DNA of 64,000 nucleotides. Source: Poronia punctata (Eukaryota > Ascomycota > Sordariomycetes > Xylariales > Xylariaceae). The position numbers and the translations under genes were made by a program. The stretch is from positions 124,001 to 188,000 of the forward strand of contig MU401494.1 in the NCBI GenBank assembly GCA_022579005.1, written 5' to 3'. Of this stretch, positions 49,201 to 61,811 are shown piece after piece (the first letter of the stretch is position 1; every line of letters begins with the position of its first letter). Under the pieces are notes generated by a model. The model did not search any database. It was not told the DNA's origin and worked only from the letters and a program-made list of their open reading frames with translations.

Positions 49201-52200
49201 CCGTGTCCATGAGTGTGGCCTTGCCGTGGTAAGTGATACCGCTGGCGAGATTACGATGGTCGAGGATGACGGCTTTGGGTTTGCCTGTCGATCCGCTGGT
49301 GAAAACAGCGTAGACGGCATCGTCGAGCCTTCGACCTTGTTCCTTGCCGGGGTCCATCGAGAGTTCCCAACCGGTAATGTCATCGTCGACGACGACAACA
49401 TCTGTAGCCAGATCCAAGGCACCTTCCTTCTTGGAATGGGAAGCGAGCACAACCGTGGCACCTGCTTGGCGGCAAAAGTCCCGCAGTCTTTCCATCGGCT
49501 GAGACGGATCCAACAATAACACGGCAGCACCCGCTTTCACAACTCCCAACATGGCCACGGCCGTCCACCGAGACCTTTCAAAGTAAAGGGGAACGAGCTG
49601 GTTAGGACCGACAGCTCGCCGCTGGAGCTCCGCGGCGACGTACCAGGATAGCACGTCAAGGTCCTCATATGTAAACGCGCCATCCCACGCATCCACGGCA
49701 AGGGCAGTGGGCTGCGACAAACACCGCCTTTCGATAAGCTTGTCGACAAACTCGTCTACCGGCTCATATTCCTGCTGCTGGTAGCCTGACAGCCGGTCCC
49801 CGTGCAGTTTGCCGTAAAGACTGGCCTTACCAACCGTTTGGTACGGGTCTTGCATGATGGTGCGTACAGCTTGTTCAAATGCGTCGGCCACATTCTCCAC
49901 GTGTTCGTCTGACAAGAACGTGTTGTTATACGCCCACAACACGTTGATTTCCACATCATGTATAGCGATGTTCACAAGAAGATCGTACTCGGTGGCGCCG
50001 TGGGGGACAACACGTCCAATCTCTAGAGAGCAACCATCAGTGGTCTGCTCCATCTCTTTTTGCACGGACATGGCTGTGTTGAAGAGGTCATCTGCAGAAG
50101 TCTTTGCTGCCCTGATCTTCTCAGTTAACGGCAAATGCTGGTACTCCAAAGACTGCACAAATTCGGCTTGACTAGTGTGCAGCAATTCTAGTATTTGACG
50201 ATCGGAGCCGAGTTGGATACTGCAAATGAGGAGGTTAATGAATGGTCCAACGGCATCATGCATGCCAGGGATGGGTATATCTCTTCCGGCCGACATGTAG
50301 CCGAAACAGGCCGATGAGGAATTAAGATAGACCCTTAGGACAAGGGCCCAAGCCAGTTGAAACACGGAGGCCATGGTTAACCCGTGGTGCGCGCAGAAGT
50401 CAGCCAACTCCTGTTTAAAGGCAAGAGTGTGCGGGAGCGTTTTGTGTTGCACCGTTTCGCCAGAGGTCAGGTCAGGGTCAAGCGCTCCAGAGGGTGATGA
50501 AGCCGGAAGCAGGCAAGGCTCTACTGAAGCGAGATACTTGTTCCAAAACTTGACCGCTTCGTCGACCGGAACATTCGCAAGCCAGGAGATGTACTGACGA
50601 TAGGCGTTCACGGTCGACATCTCCAGTCTATCGTCATAGGCGAGCCTCAAGTCACGTAAGAAGACTTCTAGGGATAGACCGTCAACCACTGTGTGATCAA
50701 CTTCGAACAGGCAGGCAACCTCTCCGGACGAAGATGAAAAGATGGTCAACCGGTGTGGCGGACTTAACGCGGCCGGTTCGAACACTTGATGGTAAAGTTG
50801 GCTCAGCGGATCGTCGTTGGTCTGCAAGGTCGCGCAAATGTCCATCGGGGGGGTTCTGAGTACAACCTGGCTGTGTCGGCCAGTTCCATTCGGCTCCTCG
50901 TAAAAAACAGAACGAAGGACGGGGTGCTTCTGGAGCACCTTTTCCCACGCATTCATCAACCTCGTCAGATCCACTGCTGACCCGTCCTGATTCTTCACCG
51001 GCCAAAACCAGCGGTTCGCATACAGACCTGCAACTTTAGCCTGACTGAGTAGCATTCCCTCCTGTGCGGGAGAGCAGGGATAGGCGTCTTCAACATCCCA
51101 AGAACGGGATTTGATTCTTGCAACGATGCCATCGTTGAACCGGTCCAACTCATCGTACGAGTATGCGAGCAGTGGGAAGTCAGAAATGGTGAAGGTGGGC
51201 ACTTGCTGCGTCAAGATGGACGCAGCAGACTCCAAGTATTGCCGCGTGTTTCGAATCCATTGATCGATTGACGAAACCGGGCATTGCATATGGCGATTGT
51301 ATGTGAACCCGAAACAGAGCTTGGAGCTCCTAACCTCGGCCCGGATGTCGATCAGGGCAAATCGCCCTGTTTGAGGTGACACTTGGAAACGCTCTCCATC
51401 CCCAAGGGGGAATCGCTGCAATACGGAGCTAGAATCCTCGCTAAATCCAGTATCATAGTCGAGGACAATCTCTAACGGAGCATCCCTGTGGGCGACGGCT
51501 GCGCCTTCCGGGTGAAGGTAACGGGACATAAGATACTCCCAGCCGTTGTTTTTTACATGGCGTCTCCCGTCTTTTACCTTTCGCACAATGTCGAGAAAAC
51601 TGTCGTTAGGTCGCACGGCGACGTCTGCTGGCCATACCGTCGAGAACCATCCCACGGTTCGGGACACGTCGATGGCAGGGTCCCATGGCTCGCGTCCGTG
51701 CGACTCGGAAAAGATTACAGGAGGTGAGCGATCCCGGAATGTCGCAACAAATGCTGAGAGGAGGGCGGCGTGGAGGACCTCAACTGTCGTAGTGCCAAAA
51801 GCGTCATTGGCAGGTCCGAGAAGTATACGGGAAATGTCGGCGGGCAGCTCGAACCCATTGTCATCAGCGTCGCCCCAGCAGTTACCACGCCCTTCTATTG
51901 CCCAATACGAGGACATGTCCGGTGGCGTGAATTTAGGCAGCACCTTGGAAGGATGCAGCGCCTTCGCCGCATATGAGGCCTGTAGTTGGCACCAGGCCTG
52001 ATAAGGCATCGGCGGTGTGAGTGGCTCCTGTTCACCATGTATGAGCAAGGCTAAATCGGTCAGTATGATATGCCACGAAGCATTGTCAATGGCAAGATGA
52101 TGAACAGTGAGAGCAAGATAGAAAAAGCTGTCGTCAGTATCAATGTCAAAGATGTGTGAGACAACAAGGGGGCCATGTTCGATATTCAACCGCTCTTGGT

Positions 52201-55200
52201 CCTTGTAAAACAGCTGGTTCGCCTCATCTGTAGTGGGTACTCGATCTTGAAGGTCCAAGTAACTGTGTGCAATATCGTCGGTGATGATTTGCTCCCATCC
52301 ATTATCCAGGCTCTGGACGAATCTAGCGCGCAGCATGGAATGGTTTGTGACGATCCAACGAACTGCATCCTTCAGCCGCGCCAATGGAACCGACTTGGGA
52401 AGACGAAAGGCACGGCTTTGGTTGAAGTGGTTATGTGTCCCGCTGCAGGTTTCGAAGAACAACTTTTGAATCGGCGAGAGACTGAATTTCTCGTACAAGG
52501 GCTCAACGGCCGATGCTGACACATAATGTCTTTCTTCCGTCTCGAGGCTCAACTGGCCAATCGTCTTCAGTCTGAACAAGGCAGGAACGGATGTCTCAAA
52601 CCCTGCAGCGGCGCACTCGGCGACGACCTGCATAGCGGCGATAGAATCACCTCCGATGCGGAAAAAGTTATCGTCCATGCCAATGGAGTCAGCTTGCATC
52701 TTTAGCACCTTTGCCCAAATCTGTTGAAGTTTCCTTTCAGCCTTGGTCGAGGGCCCTCGCTTGGTTACTCCGGCCTCGCTAGTGTATGACCGAATCTGAT
52801 CAATGGATAGCCCGGCGCAGGTTTCTCGCAACATGCGGCGATCCACTTTACGACTGCGCGTGAACGGCAGTCTCCTCAGGGGAAGAAACACTTCAGGAAC
52901 CATGTAAGTGGGGAGCGAAGCCGACAGATACGCTCTCGCCTTTTGACTCAGTTCTCGGAAACGATCTGTTGGGCCCGAGATAACGTCCACCTCTCCGTCC
53001 ATTCCGACCTTGAGGTCTTCACTCTTGGACGAGACAAAGGCAGCCAAAAAGGGAGCCCGGCCTTCCTCGTGGGGCACGATGACGTCCGCCACGACATCGA
53101 CGGTGTCTGCGAAACACTTCTTGGCGTAGTGCTCCACTTCGCCAAGTTCGATGCGTTGACCGCGAAGCTTTACCTGGGTATCCTTTCGGCCGATGTAACG
53201 CAATGACCCGTCGGGCTTGCGTTGGACCAGATCGCCCGTTCTGTAAAGGCGACAAGAGCCACCAGGCCGGAAGTTCGTTAGCCAGGAAGGAGAGTTATCA
53301 TGAAAGATGAAGGAAGCCGCAGTCCGCTCGGGATTATTCAGGTAGCCCAGCGAGACGATGGGGCTTTCAACGAATAGCTCACCGACCGTCCCGATGGGCG
53401 CCAGTCTGTTCTCGTTCTTGGGATCGACCACCCAGCAAGCGGCGCTGCTAGGAAATCCAATATTGTTTGGGTCTTTAGGGTCGCGAAGTTGTGGTTGTAT
53501 AGTGGTGACAATGGCACACTCGGCAGGGCCGTACGCGTTGAGAAGATGAACGTGAGGGGCCCATTGCAAGACGACTTCTGGAGGGATGGGTTCACCAGCC
53601 ACAAGGAGCGTCTTCAAGGTCGGTACCTTGACCGGATCAATAATTCGGGCAACGGATGGGGTTGTAAATGCCCAGTTCGACCTAAGATCATTTATCGAGT
53701 CGGCCAACCTGCCACCTTGCAGGTCTTCGTTAGACGGGACACAGATGCATCCACCGGCCACCAGAGTGAGCAAGTTGTCCGAGACGCTAATGTCAAATGC
53801 ATATGCCGCGAACTGGAAGATGCGCGACTCGGGACCAAGGAACATGGTGGCAATGTTTGCGAGTGCGCTAGTAGTCCAAGATATGTGCGAGTGAACTGCG
53901 CCCTTCGGTGTGCCAGTCGACCCAGATGTAAAAACCGCGTAGATGGGATGGTGAGGTTGCAGCGCCGGGTTGGGCACTACTATATCCGCGTCGGGCTTAT
54001 ACGCACTATTCCAGTCCCTGCCGAGAACAATGGTACGGGGGGTGAGGCTACAGGCCTTATCCGCGTATCGTTCCGAGGTGATGACAAAGGGCGCTCTGGC
54101 CTCCTGACCGATCGCTTGCAGACGTTGGACCGGGTGGGAAGGGTCAACTAGGATAAATGCACCTCCGGCCTTGACCACGCCCAACATGGCGACCGTAGTC
54201 CAGCGAGACTTCTCAAACAGAAGCGGAACGAAGATTTCGGGGCCTAGCCCTTGCTCCATGAGGTACGCAGCAAGGCTCGAAGAATGGGCATCCAATTCAC
54301 TGTAAGTGAAATCCCCATCCCAAGCGCAAATAGCGGGGGCGTCTGGGCGGATGTCGACCTGCTGACTAACAAGTCCATGAGCATACACTTGAACAGGTTC
54401 TGGTAAGGACCGGTTCGACTGTCGTAGTTCAGCCCAGTCTTCGGCGCATGTGACGTCCAAGTCACTAATTCGGAGTCCGTCATTCGATAGGCTGAGCTGC
54501 TGGAAGATATGGCCTAGTTGATTCATCATCCGGTCGAATTGTGTCTCCTGAATTACGTTGGGGTCAAAGGTGGCCTCGATGCTAAGGTGATCGCGAGTCT
54601 GATAACAGATCAGGTTGATGGCATACGTGCTAAACGCATCGAGCGATGACAAGTCCCTCATGGCGCGGAATAAGGTCGGTGCATCTTCCTTCTCGGGCTG
54701 AATGACCATTAGACTCTGGAACCCGCAGGCCGCAGCGGGTTCTGGGCCCAGTCGGCTTATGTATTGCAGGCCGATTTGTTCGAAGGGCATCGTGTCAACA
54801 GACTCGTCCTGGACCAGCTGCAGCGCACCGGCGACAGTGGCGTCGGAGGGAACATTCAGTCGGCATGGAACAGTAGCAATCGTGGGCCCCGTCATCTCCT
54901 CGATACCAAGGACAGGCGCTCCACGACCAGCAACCGTGACGCCAAATATCGTGTCCGAAGAGTCTGTGTAAAGAGAGATAAGGATACTCCAAGCGAGCTT
55001 CAGCCTAGTCGGTGCGCTATACTGCGAACCACCACGGACGTTGACGGGGATACCGACGGTCCTCTTCACAGTAGGCGTTGGGATATACGCCGGAGATGGA
55101 AGAGCGGGAAATACAGCTGTCTCAAGATCTGTCAACTTGTTCTTCCAAAATTCTTCAGACGAGTCTTTAGCCTGCATGGTGTACTCCACGAAAGGGGCGA

Positions 55201-57778
55201 AAGGGCGAGACGCGAGCTGCTGGCCTTCATAGGCCGCTTGTACCTGTTTTAGAAGCAGAGGTAAAGCCCAACCATCGCATAGCGCATGGTGAAACGTGAG
55301 GGCAAACTTGTAGTGGTCGCCTGGGTTGGAGGGCTCGCAGAGACAGGGTCTAGTTAATGTGCTACCTAACGCGAAGTCGTCGGCGTTGGCCAGCTCCGCC
55401 GACGATGAGGCCCAAGACAGGTTTCCCTGAACCACAACCGAGTATAGCGCCCCGTTGACCTGAATGATACGAGTTCGAAGGATAGGATTCGCTTTCGCAA
55501 CGACATCAACCGCGTCTCGGAATCGAGGAGCGTCAAGGTCGTCCGGCAGTTCGTATTCGATTGAAATCGTGTATGCACCGGGCTTCTTTATGCTCAGAGA
55601 CATTAGACCCTCTTGGAGAGGAGTGGAAGGGTAAACATCCTCAATTTCGGACGGGTCGTCAAGGTGGCACTGTTCCATAGCGGAGGCGATGACTGCGGTG
55701 GGGTCATGGGACTGGGGAAGTAAAGAAAATGGTGGAACAGCTTTCGATTCATCCCGAGAGTCTTCTTGAAGACAGGCGGCCATATCTTCCAGACTGAGTG
55801 TTTCATATACGAGCCTCACTGGAAGATCAAGCCCCTCCCGCCGAGCCGCTCCAGCTAGCTTCATGGCGGATACGGAGTCGGCACCGAGATCAAAGAACTT
55901 ATCATCTAGCCCAATCTCCTCAGCCATAATCCCCAGAACATTAGCCCAGAGATGCTGAAGGGCCTTCTCCTTGGGATTTTCAGGTTGTCGCTTGATAGTC
56001 TGACTTGGCAATGAGGTGGTGTATGACCGAAGTTGTGAGCGGCCAAGGTTTGCAGCCCAGGCACGCAGCTTTCGCCTGTCAACCTTGCCGCTCGGTGTTA
56101 GTGGCGTCGACAGCAGAGGTAGAAACAGGGTGGGAATCATCCATTTGGGCAGAGTATTGGACAACGTCTGTTGTACAAGACGTGCCCGTTCCCGGAATTC
56201 GTCGCTTGGCGCCATGAACGCTTCAGCAACAGGCGCAGCGTGGCTTTCCCCGCTCTCATTGGCGTCTTGGATGAAAGCTGTCATCACCTCTGTGCCTTCC
56301 AGTTTGACGACGTCAACAACAAGTCCACGGACAGAGGGAAGGCACGACCGCAGATGATGCTCGACATCGTCAACTTCGAGTCGCTGGCCGTGGAACTTGA
56401 CTTGGAGATCTTTGCGGCCGACATAGCAAAGGGAGCCATCTCTATTGGGGCTGTAATATACCAAATCTCCCGTCTTATAGAATTTGATTCCTGCTGAGGT
56501 TCTGTCAGATCGGTATTGCTTGTACCAACTAGGTGGATCGATGAAGGTCTTGGCGTTTCGTTGGGCATTATTAATGTAACCACGACCGACGGTGGGACCG
56601 TCCAAAAGCAGCTCGCCGACCTCACCAACCGGCATCAGCTGGTCGTGATTATCGGGATCAACAACCCAACAGGTGACACCGACGCCAACTCCCACATTCG
56701 TGTGGTCGATGTGATCATCTCCAGCAACAGTACAAAGTCGAGCAGTGCTGATGACTGCACATTCACTCACACCGTAGTCGATGAACAGGTTGAGGCGTGG
56801 TGCCCATTTTCGAATGTCGTCGAGATGAACCGCCTCGCCACCCATAATGAAAGTCCGCAGGGACGGCACTTCGTCGGGATTGAGGATCCGCCCCACGGAC
56901 GGCGTGATCACCATGAAATTGGGTCGAAGTCGCTGGATCGCACCTGAGACGTCGCTTGTCCGTTCTTCGTCAGATGGGATGCAAATACACCCTCCAACGA
57001 TCATTGTCGTCAGAATATCGGCAATGCAAGCGTCGAATGCAAACGAGGAAAATTGAAAGGTCCTAGTGTCGGCATTTAGGCCGTGTACCTCGGCCTGATA
57101 TGTTGCACTGGAGCAATAGGCCCTATGTTCGATTGTGACACCCTTGGGCGTTCCAGAAGTGCCCGACGTAAAAACGGCGTAGGCTGCGTTATGGGGTTGT
57201 CCAGCATCTTGGAAGACGGCTGGTGCGGTACTCTCGAGGTCGTCTCCCACCACTAGCACATCAGACACCAATTCTACAGCCTTTCCAGCCGTCCGACGCG
57301 ATGCCACGATGCTATTAGCACCAAGAGTCCGGCAAATTTCCGTCAGCCGGCTCGTCGGGTGGGATGGGTCGAGAAGCACGAAGGCTCCTCCAGCCTTCAG
57401 TACTGCCAGCACAGCTACGGCGACCCATACGGACTTCTCCGAATATATGGGCACGTAGACTTCGGGGCCTACTTTATGCTCAGCTAGCTGTAGGGCAAAA
57501 GATGAAGCGTATGATATCAGTTGCGCATAAGTCAACTGTCCGTCCCAAGCGTGTACGGCAGGGGCGTCAGGTTGCGATGCAGCGCGATCCTGGATCATCT
57601 TATGCACGCAGTTATCGACCGTATCCGGGATAAGTGAAGCGATCCGCTTCAGAAACGACTCATCATCCAGGCCATGGTGGACCTCCGGGGTTGCTTCGGT
57701 CAGCAAAGGCAATGAAACGACGCGCATCTCGGCGCCCTTTTCCTTTGTGGGGAGTATCTGTACGGGCAAAGACTCCAT
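38547..57778 (-). CDS. Five-module nonribosomal peptide synthetase, 6,389 aa
   Basis: Exon 1 is 57,778-45,371 (4,136 codons) and exon 2 is 45,308-38,547 (2,253 codons plus stop). The 62-bp intron falls inside the third C domain and is phase 0; joining gives GLSE-FDVSVLVTVG, the expected end of a C domain. Order: A1-T1-C1-A2-T2-E1-C2-A3-T3-E2-C3-A4-T4-C4-A5-T5-CT. Phosphopantetheine serines are S635, S1712, S3254, S4795 and S5884. Condensation histidines are H831 (HHALCDG), H2362 (DHTVVDG), H3903 (SHALLDG), H4998 (HHALYDG) and, in the terminal domain, H6089 (THAQYDA). E1 keeps HHLAID (H1893-H1894). There is no thioesterase or reductase; fungal CT domains release by macrocyclisation. Inference: a cyclic pentapeptide with the second residue D. 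The start has a good context (CCAAAATGG). Product identity cannot be read from the sequence. Confidence 0.95.
43212..46507 (-). other. NRPS module 4 (C3-A4-T4)
   Basis: Residues about 3,758-4,835; the single intron lies in C3. C3 opens YPCSPLQLGILLSQAK, the type found after E domains, and has SHALLDG (H3903). A4 pocket residues by eye: D-A-I-V-L-G-G-V-A-K, which suggests a small or aliphatic pocket but is not diagnostic. The carrier is FFRLGGDSLAAMAL (S4795). Confidence 0.87.
45309..45370 (-). other. 62-bp spliceosomal intron in the NRPS gene
   Basis: The minus strand reads GAG|GTAAGTCATT ... CGTTCGTAG|TTTGAT. Donor GTAAGT is consensus, TTAATTGAC is a plausible branch site, and the acceptor is TAG. 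Removal keeps the frame (12,408 coding bases before it, divisible by three). The first frame otherwise ends 13 residues into the intron, and the second has no ATG at its start, only GTG. This is why the two long frames are annotated as one gene. Confidence 0.93.
46508..51148 (-). other. NRPS module 3 (C2-A3-T3-E2), E2 probably dead
   Basis: Residues about 2,211-3,757. C2 keeps the second active-site His (H2362, DHTVVDG). A3 pocket residues by eye: D-A-M-V-M-G-A-I-M-K. The carrier is FFRLGGDSISAMQV. E2 is full length, but the HHxxxD motif reads PRLVID (P3431, R3432) and the catalytic Glu is Asn in NRGHGREPW (N3563). Both catalytic residues of epimerisation are gone, so the residue should stay L unless handled otherwise. 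Confidence 0.87.
51149..55738 (-). other. NRPS module 2 (C1-A2-T2-E1), D-residue
   Basis: Residues about 681-2,210. C1 has HHALCDG and the LCL-type opening YPSTPLQEGLM. A2 pocket residues by eye: D-I-S-F-L-A-A-I-V-K. The carrier is FFRIGGDSIAAMQV. E1 has an intact active site: HHLAIDNASW (H1893, H1894) and the catalytic Glu in SESHGREPW (E2025). It should epimerise the residue loaded here, and C2 that follows opens YPCSPAQEGMLLSQAK, the D-accepting type. Confidence 0.88.
55739..57778 (-). other. NRPS module 1 (A1-T1), starter without C domain
   Basis: Residues 1 to about 680. There is no condensation domain before A1, so this is the loading module. Motifs: TSGTSGTPKGV (A3), YKTGDLV (A7), FFDLGADSVSAMKL (carrier). 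It is the most divergent module. The A5 motif is DYGVSE instead of the usual AYGPAE, the A8 motif is KFHGQRLEVDDVE where the other four read KLRGQR, and the carrier has LGADS instead of LGGDS. Pocket residues aligned by eye to GrsA give D-A-A-V-I-G-D-V-I-K. The Asp at position 322 is unusual and could favour a polar or basic side chain (inference). Confidence 0.85.
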
Positions 57779-60700
57779 TTTGGTAAGAAATTATTAAAAG
57801 ACGTCAGTGGCGGGTGTAGTAGGGTGACCTATCGAGGCAAAGTATTAAGTGCGCAGAAGACGTATCAAGGTACGATGGAATATATTAGTGCGCTGAGGAT
57901 CAGGTCAGTATGTTTGTGAATTAAAGGTATTAGGTATTAGGCCGACGAAGGAGTACTCGTAGGTTTATGCCACACTTTAACAAGCGCAAGATGCATTCGC
58001 GGCTCAAAATATGTCTCTTCTCACGATCTTATACTGACGGCGGTTGCAAGAGCGATCGACCGGCAAGCTAGCTCTACTCGATTTGGCATAGGCGAGTCCG
58101 ACTGGAAAGGCACACTGAAAGTATGTGCAGAGCTGAAGACTATTGGCAATACTAGTACATGTACGACAGAGTTCGTGACAGACGTCTGGTTGGGATCATC
58201 AAATTCCAAGGCGCCAAGACGTATAGGGTCCCGGGCCTCCAACGCCGTGCAACTTTAGACCCTGTGCAGAAGTAAGGTCAACAAAACACCACACACCCCT
58301 AACCGCCTACTGTCCGCTTCATACTACTGCTATAACCGGCTAGCAATCTATATCTTAAATAAAACGCTTAAGTCTTGGATTTCCTGGACTAGACTTGTCC
58401 ATTTAGTAAATTAGTCATTTCTCTATTTATATACGTGTATGCACATTATATATTTTTCCAAATTTTTATAATTGCGCTGCAGCCTCTTAAGGTTGCCAAC
58501 TATAGTAGTAGTTACTTAGTGGTGATAAGGGAGTGTGTAGTGTTATGTTAACCCCACTTCTGCCTGTGGCAGGATTTTTCCATAAGCTCATCTTCAAAAG
58601 GCCTAACCTAGTTTTCTTAATAGTGTCAAAAAGACCGGTGAGTTTCTTGGTATTGGAAGAAGTGCCTGGCATCCACGTACCGTGAAATATGGACGAACAA
58701 ACAGATTGGTAGCGACCCCGGTCTGTACCACGATATTACCCATTATCCCGGAACGGAGGGGTGCGGCTATAGCCGTCCCCACATGGTCGCCGCATTGGCT
58801 ACGCTATGTCCGACCTATGATGTCCCAGTACCTAACAGATACGTGGATACGGGCTACCAATCCTGCAAGTACAGCTACTTACTTAACCTACAACTGATAT
58901 TTACCGGCAGGCAGTGGGTGCTTCCTAACCTCCCTAACAACAATACCTATTATTCCCCTTACTTTGACGGGGACTTTACCTATTATGTACCTAGGTAATT
59001 AAGTAGGTACTTTGCAATGAGCAGTCCACATACTCGTAAGGACTGCGTTCTCCCACCATGGCGTATTTGTATATATGGACTAAGGCCCATATTTCTCCGG
59101 TTTTAGTTAGGTACCTATATAAGAGGTACACATAGAGCTAGGCAAATAGGGCTTAGATAATGAAGCTTCTAGGTTCTCTTAGTATATCAGGAATGGTAAA
59201 GTTCTATGGGAAAAGGCAGAAGGAAAGTAGCTTTGGCGTGTTTGGAATTGCAGTCCAAGGGGACCCATAAGTTACATTGCCGACAGGAAATATGGAGCTC
59301 AGCCTTTTTCCTCTTTCTTTGCCTTACCTCTGCCCCCAATGTTCTAATCGCCGTTATTATGGTTCCAACTCTAGACAAATATCTATATCGAGTAATATTT
59401 CCAAACATACCAGGCACCGAGCAGCTGAAGCCATAAGCAGCAAGATCCAATGTTCCCTTGGATGGCAAGTGATAAGTCATCCCAACCGTACTGCGTGAGG
59501 GGTTGGAATATTGTTTGCATATCCAAAGTCTTAACGTAGGCAATATTACGTCTTGAGGCATGTACGGGGATAGCTCCCAGATATACATAGTAAATATCTA
59601 CCTACAACCAAGCTGATACACAAGGCAACGGGGTTACGGCGGCGACGACGACGGCGACGACGAAGTGAAGTGAAAGGTAATGCCCGAGTAAGCCCAGCTA
59701 AGCAATCTACATGTGAAGGTGTATCCCGACCTTCTCCTTGGCACGTATCTCTTGGCATTGTGGTCTCCTTGTCTCTACCCATGTCCACACCTTTCTTTTC
59801 AACTTTTGCCCAAGGCAGATGCAGGATCGACGCATCCAGCGCTACAATAGGACTAAAAACTCCGACGTCCTTAATATGGATCTCAAAAACTTCAGGCAAT
59901 ACTGGGCCCGAGGACAGTGAATTGTGAAGCTGAGAAAGTGATTCGTCTCTTTGCTATTCATCACCTTATCGGAATCTGGCAGGCCAATCCGCAAAATGCC
60001 TGGTCAACTCGACCAAGCGAGTACGCTGATGGGCAAGTTCTGGCAGAAAATAAACCCTCGAGTACACCAAAGATGAGAGCTTATTCGATTCTCATTATGT
60101 CCATTGTGAAGGGTAACATCATGGTCCATGGTTTTATCATTTGCCTGTCTGGCTTACAGATGAGAATCCGAACAGTATCTTGTGACGAGGTTTGCGTTTG
60201 TCCTCCTTCTACGTTGTACCTGCATCCGTAGTGGCATTAGAGATAATACACGATGCTTGGCAGGTAGTTGCAGATCTCAGCCCGCTCAGGCACCGGGCAG
60301 GCCGGGTTTCGTTTTCGATTTCGGCTTCATGATAAGCGCCGATGTGTCGATCTACAATTGCGATGGAATCTACCAGCCTCCGTAGATGTCTCCAAGGTCG
60401 TTTGCGGGGTTACATTCCCTGGTTTCGTAGGTGCTAGGATTGTGCGCTTACAAAATGGATGTTGGTATACCCACTGTGTGGTCAATAATAATGCTCTTTA
60501 GACCCAAATCTACTCGTATATATGTGTAGGTTTAATCGGGAAATATCGTCACTGCTGGAAGAAAAGGAACAAGGTGAGAATAAAGCACATGGGTATTTTT
60601 GCTCTAGACTGCAGCTTTGCCCGAGGCGTGTGTGTTACTGCACTGCAGATCGCCTCATCTTCAAGTACGTGTAAATGCTTCAATACCTCGAGTCCTCGAC

Positions 60701-61811
60701 GCCATGGATCGAAATAGATGCAGAAGCAATGCAGTGTAGGCGGTAGTACGAGTAGGTAGCGGATAGGCAGAGAATTCTCCCTGCAGCCCGGAATTCGGGC
60801 TGCAGCATTCAACATCAACAATCCGTCACGTCACTTACGAGTAGTTACCGTCTCATTGGCTTCTAATAATTACCTATTAAAAGGGACCAGGGGATCAGTG
60901 GGATATGCGTATGCGCCAATCCTGCCCAAATAGTCGAAGTGGGTTGGCATCGTCCTATCGGAGCGGAAGAGATACCGCTAGATACTAGTATGGAGTGAGA
61001 TTAAGCTTAGTTCAGGCACGCGATGATTTCCTGCACGTTTGTGGAGTACCGGGCTACGCTAAGGGGTATGTACCCTACTGCATTTGCGTGTATACATGTA
61101 CCTTTTCCCCTCCCCACTTTGGTATAGAAGCAGAAAACCCTACCGCGCGCCACACCGCCGGAGATGTACGTGTACGTGTACGCACTTAATCTCGAGCCAT
61201 AACAATATGGTTTCCCGAGTACTTACCTAGTGAAAGGAGATACAAGTGGACTTATTGTCGTCAACCTACCAGTACACAACATACACACCGCGCTGTTAGC
61301 GACTTGGGCCACCCCTGTCACAGCTGTGACGGATTCTCCTCCGGGCTCTTTGAGCGCTTGCTCCAAGTTATGGTTTTGTATTCGCAAACAAAAGTACTTG
61401 TCGACTAAAATAAGGATACAGTCCATTCAATAATAGCCTACTGAGTTAGTTTTCAGCTCCGACTCTTTGCTGGAGGGGCCTTGGCGATGTACGTGTAGAG
61501 TTTTCATCGCATTGAGCCTCTAGTCCTCAATGTCTATCGAAAGAGGTATCCAGATACCTACCTAATGGGAGGCCAATCAAGCGGCGGACTCGATGAAACT
61601 AGCATCAAGCTGTCGATGGCGACAACTTTTCGCATGGGAAAACACGGTCCGTGTAGATAGAGTTTAGTACTGTGGAATACTGGATACGCAGACATTGATA
61701 TGAAATAACGTTCGCTGGTCGAGATGTAAAAAGCTTCAATCAGTCAACAAAACGTCTTACCTAACAGTCCCAACATTCTCGGCACAGAAACCCCAGACCG
61801 TTACCGTCACA
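57779..61811. other. 4-kb divergent region between NRPS and methyltransferase
   Basis: Both promoters must lie here. No intact gene is seen. Between about 58,480 and 60,500, fragments with a coding-like look occur in changing frames (for example IWISKTSGNTGPED near 59,862 and VCGVTFPGFVGARIVRLQNG near 60,400). This suggests one or more decayed genes that I cannot identify. A GGCGACGAC trinucleotide-like repeat is at 59,638-59,663. Confidence 0.5.

Noticed and set aside
59187..60501. Open frames in the NRPS-methyltransferase spacer as genes
   Set aside because: Each is under 135 codons, frames conflict, and no splice model or family could be supported.
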